NCBI RefSeq assembly: GCF_900112085.1
Contig: NZ_FOJY01000009.1
Span: 1 to 64,000 of the forward strand
DNA from: Acetitomaculum ruminis DSM 5522
Lineage (GTDB): Bacteria > Bacillota > Clostridia > Lachnospirales > Lachnospiraceae
Length of the DNA: 64,000 nucleotides
Reading direction: 5' to 3'
Shown here: in pieces, positions 46,304-54,118 of the stretch
Layout of the letters: each line of letters begins with the position of its first letter
How positions within the stretch are numbered: position 1 is the stretch's first letter
Position numbers and translations under genes: made by a program
The notes under the pieces: generated by a model
What the model was told of the DNA's origin: nothing
Seen by the model: only the letters and a program-made list of their open reading frames with translations
Database searches by the model: none

Positions 46304-46336
46304 TGGCCTGGGCGATTAAGCCCAAGCCACTTTTTT
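46304..46336. terminator. Bidirectional terminator between cargo and mob genes
   Basis: TGGCCTGGGC / GCCCAAGCCA (one mismatch) with loop GATTAA and a T-run on the right and A-run on the left. It serves the rightward cargo operon and the leftward relaxase operon. Confidence 0.85.
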
Positions 46337-47930
46337 ATCTTCTGCGATTGCGTTTTACAATGTTGTGTTCAATCGGCTGACAGCCATGAGATTCTTCCAA
46401 GGATTTCATTGTGGAAGGTACATTGTTAAGCATACTGTCAGCAGCGGCGAGTGCGCTTGTAAAGCTTCTTGCTACTGTTTCTTTTGTTAACTCAAATTCA
46501 TTTGAGGTTAAGGCTCTTAGCATATCGGCTTCTTTCTCTGGGCGGAAAATATTCCGCTTAGACTGTGCTAATGCAAGAATCATAGGCGAAGTTGATTTGA
46601 TTAACTCAGAAAGCTCATCTAATAACTGGTATTCTTCTCTGTATTCAAGAGCTATTTGCTCATCAATCCAAGAATCCTTTCCCTGAGATGGAAGGTACTG
46701 GGTTCTAAGCGTGTGATCGATTGCGGCAATTCTAGCTCGGATATCTTCGATGTGCTCTGCTACCCTATCTGCTTCTGTTTCAAGGGTATTGCTCTTTAGT
46801 CCATTTCCGAAACCGAAAGCCCTAAGCTGTTCAAGGCAGTGACTAAAGGCCTCGCGGAGCTTTTTACTCCAGTCAACGATTCCTCTAGTTCGTTTCGCTG
46901 TTTCATCAACTCTTCGGTCAAGTTTCTCAACTGGCAATTCTCTGAAAGTGCCGTTGACAGGCTTTCCTCCAACTGTGCTATTCTTTTCTGCTGGCGTTCT
47001 ATGATCTGCATCTGGGTTAGCGTATTCTTCTGTAGCTTCTCGTACTGACTTTTCCAATATTTTGCGTTCTCTGCTTCCTTCGTCTGCGATAGCAGTCCGC
47101 TCTGCTTGAACTGTTCTGTTTCTGTTAAAAGCATTTTCTAAAACCTCCTTTGATAATTCGATACTATATGTTTCTGCTAAGTTCTTATCTCGAAATGACT
47201 TGCCGGATTCAATGTGTGTAAAGGTAATGTATTTTCTGTTATCTTCCCACTTCACTTCGTATCCGAGCTCTTCCATCTGTGAGATAAATTCTTCTTTGTT
47301 TGTGGCAGTGGTCATACAAGCAAGTATGGCGCTGATGCAATCTGTCTTTAAACTCTTCTTTCCATTTGTAGTCATAAGACGATAATCTCTCTTATCGTAG
47401 GAACGGATAGTTCCTTCCTCGATATCAGATCCATCAAAGTGTTTTCCTTTTACACAAACAGACAAACCGTGAGCTTCACAGATTTCATCATTTATCTTTT
47501 TCATTTGTTTAAAGTCCGCTTTGGACAGATGGACTTTACTTCCATCAATACTATTTACGGAATTTACTACTACGTGGCAGTGACAATGATCGGAGTCGAT
47601 GTGGCTCGCAAGAGCGCAGGTAAACCCGGGAAAGCATCGTTCAGCCCATTCTTTACCAACAAGTAAAGTCTCTTCTGGAGTTATCTTTTCATCTGGATGA
47701 AAGGATATGACGAAGTGCTTATACTGTCTTCCACCAGTCTTATTCCAAAACTTCTTTGTTTCTTTGAACTGCTGATACACAAGATTGGCAGTAACCTTTT
47801 CTTCAAAATAATCTCCGGTTACAAGCTTAAGCTCTTCAGTGACTTTCTTATCTTTGTAGATATAGTCAAGGGTGTTACTTAATGCTGCTGAAGATTTAGC
47901 TCTCGTATTAATAGCTTTAACGACTGACAT
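46335..47930 (-). CDS. mobA: Relaxase (mobilization nuclease, MobA/MobP type)
   Basis: The 531-residue relaxase has N-terminal candidate catalytic tyrosines in LDYIYKDKK (Tyr23/Tyr25), motif RQYKHFVISFHPDE, and the metal-binding triad HIDSDHCHCHVVVN (His110, His115, His117, His119). It nicks oriT and pilots the transferred strand. The C-terminal 250 residues are charged and of unknown role. The start overlaps mobC by 52 bases; AAGGAGGT precedes it. A second ORF lies inside it in another frame at 46796-47134. Confidence 0.92.
   Translation of the reverse strand: MSVVKAINTRAKSSAALSNTLDYIYKDKKVTEELKLVTGDYFEEKVTANLVYQQFKETKKFWNKTGGRQYKHFVISFHPDEKITPEETLLVGKEWAERCFPGFTCALASHIDSDHCHCHVVVNSVNSIDGSKVHLSKADFKQMKKINDEICEAHGLSVCVKGKHFDGSDIEEGTIRSYDKRDYRLMTTNGKKSLKTDCISAILACMTTATNKEEFISQMEELGYEVKWEDNRKYITFTHIESGKSFRDKNLAETYSIELSKEVLENAFNRNRTVQAERTAIADEGSRERKILEKSVREATEEYANPDADHRTPAEKNSTVGGKPVNGTFRELPVEKLDRRVDETAKRTRGIVDWSKKLREAFSHCLEQLRAFGFGNGLKSNTLETEADRVAEHIEDIRARIAAIDHTLRTQYLPSQGKDSWIDEQIALEYREEYQLLDELSELIKSTSPMILALAQSKRNIFRPEKEADMLRALTSNEFELTKETVARSFTSALAAADSMLNNVPSTMKSLEESHGCQPIEHNIVKRNRRR
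46796..47134 (-). CDS. Coiled-coil ORF nested in the relaxase gene, different frame
   Basis: A 112-residue open frame lies wholly inside the relaxase gene, same strand, shifted frame. It has its own strong ribosome site (GGAGG nine bases before ATG 47134). Its sequence is a convincing coiled coil (EKLQKNTLTQMQIIERQQKR, QLEESLSTALSENCQLRNLT, EELMKQRNELEESL). ColE1-type plasmids encode mobB and mobD inside mobA in the same manner. It may be a relaxosome accessory protein. The alternative is that the good heptads arise by chance from the charged relaxase region. Confidence 0.55.
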   Translation of the reverse strand: MLLTETEQFKQSGLLSQTKEAENAKYWKSQYEKLQKNTLTQMQIIERQQKRIAQLEESLSTALSENCQLRNLTEELMKQRNELEESLTGVKSSARPLVTALNSLGLSVSEMD

Positions 47931-48283
47931 AGTGGCAATACCTCCTTTCCGGTTTCATGTACATCGTTTGCAAGTTCTTTAAGTTCATTTTCATTTGCTG
48001 GCTGATTATATGTGTTTGCAATCTTGGCCATCTGGTTACAATTGATGCCAATACCTTTGAACTGATTTAAAAGTTCCGTAAGCTCAGACAAGAGCTTCGG
48101 GATATCTTTTAAAGCTTCAGGATTGGCAAGTGTTGCTCCTAGTGTTGCGTTGATAAGGTAGGTCTGTTTATTCAGACCGGATTCTGTTACTAGTTTGGTT
48201 AACTTTCGATACTCTTCATCGTTCATATAGAAGTTAACCTGATGATTTCTAGTTCTGTGTTTCTTTGTTGCTTTTGTTCCCAT
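47879..48283 (-). CDS. mobC: Relaxosome accessory protein MobC
   Basis: About 134 residues. The N-terminal ribbon-helix-helix part (HRTRNHQVNFYMNDEEYRKL) is followed by the MobC signature LNQFKGIGINCNQMAKIAN. MobC binds oriT and helps the relaxase nick. I choose ATG 48283, since AAAGGAGATG gives correct spacing, over ATG 48292 which abuts the ribosome site. It overlaps the relaxase start by 52 bases. Confidence 0.88.
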   Translation of the reverse strand: MGTKATKKHRTRNHQVNFYMNDEEYRKLTKLVTESGLNKQTYLINATLGATLANPEALKDIPKLLSELTELLNQFKGIGINCNQMAKIANTYNQPANENELKELANDVHETGKEVLPLCQSLKLLIRELNLQQH

Positions 48284-48572
48284 GCGTATCATCTCCTTTC
48301 AAAATTGTGCGGAACAAATCGATTACAAATGATTGGATTGATAGGATGGAAACATTCCATTTGTGAGCGACCGGGTTATCCAAAAGGGGCGGAGCTCCTT
48401 TGGTGGGATGCAAGGGCAGAGCCCTTAATTCTCTTAGTAGGGAATGGGATAAAACCGATGGGACAGTTTTCTGACTGTTATTAGGTCGGTTTTTCGTCCA
48501 TTACCGGATAAGAGGATGTGCTCTAGGGGACGGGGGAATGAAAGTCTCCAGTGGGTTCCAAGGGCTAGCCCT

Positions 48573-48647
48573 GGCAAGCTACCGAAGTGAAACGAGGGTA
48601 CCACGCGACTAGGAACGATAGTGACTAGTCAAAGTGGGTAGCTTGCC
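48573..48647. other. Candidate oriT or structured site
   Basis: Perfect 11-base inverted repeat GGCAAGCTACC / GGTAGCTTGCC flanks 53 bases that contain a second repeat GACTAG / CTAGTC. It lies about 290 bases upstream of mobC, where oriT of mobilizable elements is usually found. The nick site cannot be read from sequence alone. Confidence 0.4.
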
Positions 48648-48870
48648 TATTATTCTGAAAATATAAACAGGGCTGCAGATAATCTGCTGTAGATATGCCC
48701 TGTGAGTAACAAATCAGAATAATGGTGGTTTGGTAGGCCGCTGTATTCGTTGAATAAGTGGAATTGGCACACGGATGTGTAGTCAAATTCCGCTGATAAT
48801 TTCATTAAGCGGACTACATGCCGTAATCTCCAGTTGGATGAATATGATTATTAGAAAGACCAAAGTAGCT

Positions 48871-48911
48871 GATATCAGTTAGATATCTATAGGTGATATC
48901 ACTTGGATATC
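48871..48911. repeat. Four GATATC motifs spaced 11-13 bases
   Basis: GATATC starts at 48871, 48882, 48895 and 48906, close to one helical turn apart. The third lies in GTGATATCAC, a motif also found upstream of tnpA at 36904. It is about 115-155 bases inside the right boundary and is likely a binding array for a recombination protein. Confidence 0.55.
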
Positions 48912-49026
48912 AGTAGAGCTTCTTTGGCTTGAACAGAGTTCTTAAATAGATATTTGATATACACTGTAGAATCTGTGCGAGTGCTTTTCTTTCTTTACTT
49001 CCCTGGGGGACAGGGTAATTAATGGT

Positions 49027-49123
49027 CATGCTTATTGGGCTTGTGGTTATTTTTAAGAATTCTCTTACAAAGTTGATGAATTCTATATTTAAGACCATTA
49101 CAACAAGAGCAGGAAAAATCTGA
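49027..49123 (+). pseudogene. flp: Flp pilin gene, 3' fragment
   Basis: In the pilin frame the sequence reads VMLIGLVVIFKNSLTKLMNS then IFKTITTRAGKI and TGA, the hydrophobic core and C-terminus of a Flp pilin. It lacks its start. Together with 29288-29370 it makes 180 bases, exactly 59 codons plus stop. The stop lies 3 bases before the next Tad gene, matching the tight operon spacing elsewhere in the cluster. Confidence 0.88.
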
Positions 49124-49126
49124 TTT

Positions 49127-50575
49127 ATGAGGAAAAAAGGATCAATTACCGTTTTTCTTAGCCTTTTACTGGCAGCAGTTTTGGGGGCTTCGGCCTCCAT
49201 CTGCGAATTAATAAGAATAAAATGTATTGAAACAAGATATGAGGAAGTTATTCAAAATGCCGGAAATTCCTTACTGGCTTGTTTTTGCCCACTGCTTTTA
49301 AAAGATTATGACCTCTTTTTTTTAGATGGTGGATTTGGAAAAAATACCGTTGATTTAAATTTAATGAAAAAAGAGTACAAGGCTTATATTGATGAAAATA
49401 TTTTTCCTTTTGAGGGTATGGGTCTTTCAAAGGGAGGAAATCTTTTGCAGTTTAAAGTTAAAAATATAGAAATTAAGGGCTGTGAAATGGCAGTTGATAA
49501 TAAAGGAGAAATTTTTAGAAAAGAAGCAGTGGAATATATGAAGGAAAGCAAAAAAATAAACTTGATTAAGGATATTTTAAATTTGTCTGATAAGAAAGAA
49601 AAATATGGGAATTTTGATGCTTCCAAAGAAAATGCAGATAAAACTCTGTCCTTAATAAGTGATAATGAGCTTCTTTCAAAAGTAATGGATATTATTGGGG
49701 ATTTTAAACTTATAGATACAGTTGATATGGTTTTAAAATCAAAAAGAATTTCTGAAAAAAGCATTGATAATACAAAACTTCCTTCTTTGGATAAAGCTTT
49801 AAACAATGAAGAAGATATAAATAATGGTGATAAATCTCTAATTTCCACGGTTTTATTTGATGAATACATATTAGAACATTTTGGAAATTATACAAATAAA
49901 AAAGAAAAAAATCTTGATTATGAAGTTGAATATATATTGGCAGGAAATATGGAAGACAAAGAAAATTTAAGAGAGGTAATTAACAGGCTTTTAGTTTTAA
50001 GACAGCCTTTTAATTATGCCTATCTAAATGGTGATGTAAAAAAAAGAGAAGAAGCAGCAAAAAAAGCTGCCCTTATTGCCACATTAACCATGCTTCCCGA
50101 GTATGAAGAAGCTTTTAAGCAGGTAATATTATTTTACTGGTCAATGAAGGAAAGTGTGGATGATGTAAAAAAACTTCTTGATGGAAAAGAAGTTCCACTT
50201 ATTAAAAAAAGTGAAAATAAAAATGCAAAAGAAGACATAAATGGAAAAATCAATCTGGAAAAAGATAAAGAAAAGAAAGAAAAAGATAATGGTCTAAAAA
50301 TGGATTATAAGGCATATTTACATCTTCTTTTGTTATTGACGGATGAAGAAACGAAAACCTTAAGAACCATGGATTTAATTGAAAAAAATATTAGTTCCAA
50401 TGATGAATACAAAAATTTTAAAATAAAAAATTGCATTTATTCCTTTGAAATATCTCAGGATATTGTAACGAAAGGAAGATTTATGCCCTTATCAATGTTA
50501 GATAATGCTTATTTTGGAAGAATTAATTCTTCTTTAGGAAGAGCATTTTCTTATAAATCCCAGGGAGGTTACTAG
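49127..50575 (+). CDS. Tad-associated pseudopilin-like protein (DUF5702-type)
   Basis: The 482-residue product starts MRKKGSITVFLSLLLAAVLG then ASASICELIRIK, a short basic head and one hydrophobic helix like TadE/TadG proteins, which anchors a large extracytoplasmic domain. The rest is helical and Lys/Asp/Glu-rich. Proteins of this type occur in clostridial Tad clusters as minor pilus or assembly components. It is cut from its operon promoter by the insertion, so expression now depends on read-through or an element-internal promoter. It ends directly at the next gene's GTG. Confidence 0.65.
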   Translation: MRKKGSITVFLSLLLAAVLGASASICELIRIKCIETRYEEVIQNAGNSLLACFCPLLLKDYDLFFLDGGFGKNTVDLNLMKKEYKAYIDENIFPFEGMGLSKGGNLLQFKVKNIEIKGCEMAVDNKGEIFRKEAVEYMKESKKINLIKDILNLSDKKEKYGNFDASKENADKTLSLISDNELLSKVMDIIGDFKLIDTVDMVLKSKRISEKSIDNTKLPSLDKALNNEEDINNGDKSLISTVLFDEYILEHFGNYTNKKEKNLDYEVEYILAGNMEDKENLREVINRLLVLRQPFNYAYLNGDVKKREEAAKKAALIATLTMLPEYEEAFKQVILFYWSMKESVDDVKKLLDGKEVPLIKKSENKNAKEDINGKINLEKDKEKKEKDNGLKMDYKAYLHLLLLLTDEETKTLRTMDLIEKNISSNDEYKNFKIKNCIYSFEISQDIVTKGRFMPLSMLDNAYFGRINSSLGRAFSYKSQGGY

Positions 50576-51388
50576 GTGCTTATTAACATAATAAATAAAA
50601 ATAAACAGATTTCTCCACATTTTAAAAGAAAAGCATCCTTAACTGTGGAAAGTTCGCTGGTGATGCCTTTGTTTTTATTTACAATTCTTTTGTTTATTTA
50701 CATAGGAGAATATGTATCTTTGCAATCAGAGGTAACATCGGCGGCTTATGGGGTTGCCACGGAAATTTCAGAGTATTCTTCGTTATTAAAAAAAGCCAAT
50801 GTTTCCCATGATAAAATCCCTGCAGGAATTTTAACTACAGCTTATGCAAAAAACAAAATTATAAAAGCCGTAGGGGAAAACAGAATAAAATATTTTGTTA
50901 AAAACGAAAAAAATGGTATGAAATGTCAGATGAATATTAGTGATGATATTGATATAAAAGTAAATTTTTATTTTAAAACCGGGGTCTATAATTTTTTTGG
51001 TTTAAATAATATGAAGGTAAGCTGTCGGGCCAAAAGCAAGGCCTGGACCGGAAAAATTTACAGGATAAAAGATGATGATGAACTGGTTTATGTAGCTGAA
51101 AACGGTGTGGTATATCACCGCCTGCTTTCTTGTACTTTTATAAAACTTTCCGTAAGACCTGTTTTGTTTTCAGATATATCAAATGCAAGAAACAGAGCAG
51201 GAGGAAAATACTACCCTTGCGAAAAATGCAAAATGAAAAAAATAGAAAATGGAATTGTTTTTATAACAAATGATGGAAGCAGATATCATACTTTTGTTAA
51301 TTGTAGCGAAATAAAAAGGACTATACACAGCGTACCACTGGGAAAAGTACAGGGTAAAGGTATATGTTCAAGATGTGGTATGGAATAA
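50576..51388 (+). CDS. TadE-like pseudopilin with two Cys-rich repeats
   Basis: The 270-residue product has a TadE-type leader RKASLTVESSLVMPLFLF (Glu at +5 if cleaved after Ala). The C-terminal 90 residues hold two similar units: VVYHRLLSCTFIK ending YYPCEKCK, and SRYHTFVNCSEIKRT ending GICSRCG. Each has a His-Cys pair and a CxxC, looking like tandem small zinc-ribbon or disulfide modules. The start is GTG 50576 with GGGAGG. Its role as minor pilin or pilus-tip component is inferred. Confidence 0.65.
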   Translation: MLINIINKNKQISPHFKRKASLTVESSLVMPLFLFTILLFIYIGEYVSLQSEVTSAAYGVATEISEYSSLLKKANVSHDKIPAGILTTAYAKNKIIKAVGENRIKYFVKNEKNGMKCQMNISDDIDIKVNFYFKTGVYNFFGLNNMKVSCRAKSKAWTGKIYRIKDDDELVYVAENGVVYHRLLSCTFIKLSVRPVLFSDISNARNRAGGKYYPCEKCKMKKIENGIVFITNDGSRYHTFVNCSEIKRTIHSVPLGKVQGKGICSRCGME

Positions 51389-51416
51389 AAAAGGAAAAAA
51401 CAGAAAGGAAAAAAGA

Positions 51417-51839
51417 ATGTTAAAGCTAATCAGTTTACTGATAATGTTTATAATTTTAGGACTTACAGATATAAAAACGAAAAAAATAAATATTATCTGG
51501 CTTGCTTTTTTCGGGATTTTAGGTATTTCTGAAAAAATATATCTGGGAGAAAATATAGCTGAAGCCTTATTAGCCGGGGTTTTAACTTGGATTATACTTT
51601 ATATTATTTCTATTATTACCAGAGAAAAAATTGGCAAAGGGGATGCCCTACTTTTTGGGATAACCGGTATATATCTAAACATTTTCGATAATATTTCCCT
51701 GTTATTTTATTCCTTTTTGTTGGTTGGAGTCTTTTCTTTAATAATGCTGGTTTTAAAAAAAGCAGATAGAAAAACTGAAATTCCCTTCCTGCCTTTTGTA
51801 GGTATTTCTTATTTACTCATGCAGTTAAACATAGTGTAA
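51417..51839 (+). CDS. tadV: Type IV prepilin peptidase (TadV-like), second copy
   Basis: About 140 residues, multi-helix. Catalytic aspartates are in LGLTDIKTKKINII and EKIGKGDALLFG. ATG 51417 is preferred (AAAGGAAA upstream) over a GTG 42 bases earlier that overlaps the previous gene. Together with the peptidase at 24324, this gives the cluster two processing enzymes, possibly one for Flp and one for the TadE-like pseudopilins. Confidence 0.82.
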   Translation: MLKLISLLIMFIILGLTDIKTKKINIIWLAFFGILGISEKIYLGENIAEALLAGVLTWIILYIISIITREKIGKGDALLFGITGIYLNIFDNISLLFYSFLLVGVFSLIMLVLKKADRKTEIPFLPFVGISYLLMQLNIV

Positions 51840-51862
51840 AAAAGGGGAAAAGAGGTTTTTAT

Positions 51863-52291
51863 ATGAAAAAAATAAAAGAAAAAACAAAAAAATACGAAAA
51901 GGGAAGTGTAATAATCGAGGCGGTATTTTTAATACCACTTATTCTTATTGCAATTATTTCCATGCTTTATTTATCTTTTTTTGTATATAACAGAGCTGTT
52001 ACCAAAGCAGTTTTAAGTGAAAAACTGGTTTTGTGTAATTACGGTCTTGATCTGAATTCTTCTAAATTAAAAAATGAAATAGAAGAAGAGCTGACAAACA
52101 AGCTTGTATTTATGGATAACTATGAGCTTAACACAAAAGTTGGCAAATTGTCTGCCAATGTTGAATTTAGTGGAAGTATGAAGATTCCTTTCCGTAAAAT
52201 TCAAGGACTTCAAATGGAATTTTTGAAATATAAATGCCAAAGAAAAATCGTTATTTTAAGACCAGTAAAATTTATATGGGCTATCAGTTAA
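51863..52291 (+). CDS. tadE: TadE-family pseudopilin
   Basis: The 142-residue product has the classic leader EKGSVIIEAVFLIPLILIAI: cleavage after Gly would leave Ser-Val-Ile-Ile-Glu with Glu at +5. The remaining domain is small and mixed. TadE-like proteins are minor pilus components processed by TadV. GGGGAAAAGAGG precedes the ATG. It is the next-to-last gene of the Tad operon. Confidence 0.82.
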   Translation: MKKIKEKTKKYEKGSVIIEAVFLIPLILIAIISMLYLSFFVYNRAVTKAVLSEKLVLCNYGLDLNSSKLKNEIEEELTNKLVFMDNYELNTKVGKLSANVEFSGSMKIPFRKIQGLQMEFLKYKCQRKIVILRPVKFIWAIS

Positions 52292-52341
52292 TAGTAGTTA
52301 CATAAGTGTCTTAAGAATAAATATTATCAGGAGAGAAGAAA

Positions 52342-53778
52342 ATGGATTTTGAAACAGAAATAAAAGAAGATCTTAATTATCGATATTTAATAATAAGTGA
52401 TAAAACAGATAATAAGAAGGATTATCAAAGAGGAATGATTTTAAACAACGATATTCCAGGATTTTTGAAATGCAGCCTGCAAATTACAAACGGGCAGGAA
52501 AAATTTTATTTTGACATAAGTAAAAAAGAAACCCTGGAAAAAAAGCTAAAAGGCAGAGACTTATATGAAGGTGAATTGGGAAAAATATTAAGTCAGATGG
52601 TTGACTTGATAAAAAATGCTAGGGAATATCTTCTAAATGAGGATAATTTTATTTTTCGTCCGGAATACATATTTTTTCAGGAAGAAAAAATGTATTTTTG
52701 TTTTATGCCGGGGCTGAGACTTGATATTAAAAAAGATTTACATGATTTGTCAGAGTTTTTTATGAAAAAGATAAATCACGATTTAAAAAATGATACCTTT
52801 TTAGCATATGAGTTTTTTAGTATTACAATGAAAGAGGACTTTAAATTATCGGAAATCGAAAAAATAATAAAAAACGTAAATGAAGAAAGGGGGTTTTCCA
52901 CATTTAATAGTATAAAATGTAAGGATATGTGGACAAAAAAACAGGGCAATGTGAATAACTTGGGGGAAAATGTGGATAACTTAGTGGAAGAAGAGAGGGA
53001 AAATTGTAAAAATCTTAAAAAATCGAAAAATTTATTAAATAAAAAGAAAATAATTAAAGGAAAGCGAGCTGTTGAAAAAATAACCGGTATTTTAGCAGCT
53101 TTGGCTTTTTTAAGTCTCCTATATTTTTTAATAAATGATGAACTGAAAGATTTTATAGGAAAAAACAAAATCTTTATAGCAGCCGGAACAGCTTTTTTAA
53201 TTGTTTCATTAATTATAAAAATGGTAATTGGAATAATAAAGAACAAAACGAAAAAAAACAAATCAGATTTAAATAATCCTGATAAAAATGAAAATAAAAA
53301 GAAAGAGGAAAATATTATTGAACCTGAAGAAGACTACGGGGATTTAAATTCCAGAACAATCTATAGCGAAACCATAGAAATACCCTATCCGGAAAGTAAT
53401 AATCAAAACATCGAGGCCGATTTTACAGACCTAGAGGATGAAGATACCAACGAAACAATTGCACTTTTTTCCTTAGAGCAAGATAAATTTCTTACCTTAC
53501 ATTCAAAAAATCCAAAAGATTATCCGGATATTACATTAAAATATTTTCCTTTCATTATAGGGAAAAATAAAGATAAGGCTGACGGATTAATTGACAAAAA
53601 ATTTATCAGTCGTTTTCATGTTAAATTTGACAAAGATGATGAAAATATTTATATAACGGATTTAAATTCCTTAAATGGAGTAATGGTAAACGGAAATAAA
53701 CTTGAAGAAAATGAAACCTTAAAAATTCATAAAGGAGATGATATTTCCATAGCAAGTTTGGAATATATTTTGGAATAA
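52342..53778 (+). CDS. FHA-domain membrane protein (DUF6382-like N-terminus)
   Basis: The 478-residue product has an N-terminal domain (about 1-190: YRYLIISDKTDNKKDYQRGM, FIFRPEYIFFQEEKMYFCFM), two membrane helices at about 247-266 and 277-298, an acidic linker, and a C-terminal FHA domain (about 390-478: FPFIIGKNKDKADGLIDKKF, ISRFHVKF, ITDLNSLNGVMVNGNKL). FHA domains bind phosphothreonine. Proteins of this kind close Tad clusters in Lachnospiraceae and may regulate the machine. GGAGAGAAG precedes the ATG. Confidence 0.75.
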   Translation: MDFETEIKEDLNYRYLIISDKTDNKKDYQRGMILNNDIPGFLKCSLQITNGQEKFYFDISKKETLEKKLKGRDLYEGELGKILSQMVDLIKNAREYLLNEDNFIFRPEYIFFQEEKMYFCFMPGLRLDIKKDLHDLSEFFMKKINHDLKNDTFLAYEFFSITMKEDFKLSEIEKIIKNVNEERGFSTFNSIKCKDMWTKKQGNVNNLGENVDNLVEEERENCKNLKKSKNLLNKKKIIKGKRAVEKITGILAALAFLSLLYFLINDELKDFIGKNKIFIAAGTAFLIVSLIIKMVIGIIKNKTKKNKSDLNNPDKNENKKKEENIIEPEEDYGDLNSRTIYSETIEIPYPESNNQNIEADFTDLEDEDTNETIALFSLEQDKFLTLHSKNPKDYPDITLKYFPFIIGKNKDKADGLIDKKFISRFHVKFDKDDENIYITDLNSLNGVMVNGNKLEENETLKIHKGDDISIASLEYILE

Positions 53779-54118
53779 ATTCTTTATATATGGATTAAAG
53801 TTTTTATTAAAATATAAGAGTTTTAAAGCCCCTTATTTCTATAAAGAATAATAAATTTGTCGATAGTATATGTGAGTAATAAATGTACAATATGAAATCA
53901 GGCTCACACTTAATTAATGCAGGAAGCTAAGTGGTGAGTAGTAAACTAGTATTAATTAGAGCCTGAATTTTCTTAAATAATCCATTTATGTTTCCACCAA
54001 TAAAATGCTATAATAAAGCAGTTGGTGATTTTATTTTTTTTATACACCATCGAAAGTCAGCTTATTTTTCAGAAAAAGAAAAATTTCATAGTGGCATTGA
54101 TAAATATTGGAGGAATTT
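53779..54118. other. Spacer with a long imperfect hairpin
   Basis: TCAGGCTC (53898-53905) pairs with GAGCCTGA (53959-53966) followed by ATTTT, and TTAATTAAT / ATTAATTA extends pairing inside. It could be a late terminator for the Tad operon or a small structured RNA. The rest is AT-rich; TATAAT at about 54011 may belong to the promoter of the deaminase gene. Confidence 0.45.

Larger units (their letters stand above)
48284..49022. other. Non-coding right end of the element, rich in inverted repeats
   Basis: About 740 bases with no supported gene. Visible structures include AAAACCGA / TCGGTTTT around 48452-48496; GGCAAGCTACC / GGTAGCTTGCC at 48573-48647; TTATTCTG / CAGAATAA enclosing CAGGGC / GCCCTG and GCAGATAATCTGC at 48650-48722; TCCGC / GCGGA near 48789-48813; and four GATATC motifs at 48871-48911. 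It should include oriT (just upstream of mobC) and recombinase binding sites of the right end. Confidence 0.6.
29371..49026. mobile_element. Integrative mobilizable element (Tn554-like recombinases, defence cargo) inside flp
   Basis: Both boundaries fall in a shared TGGT (29367-29370 and 49023-49026) that is in phase with the pilin reading frame; there is no longer target duplication, as expected for Tn554-type insertion. Inside are ParR/ParM-like genes, four recombination genes, an XRE regulator, a six-gene cargo block, and MobA/MobC plus an inverted-repeat-rich right end. No replication initiator or type IV secretion genes are visible, so it should depend on a helper for transfer. The predicted empty site reads AATTTTGGTCATGCTTATTG. 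Confidence 0.88.
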
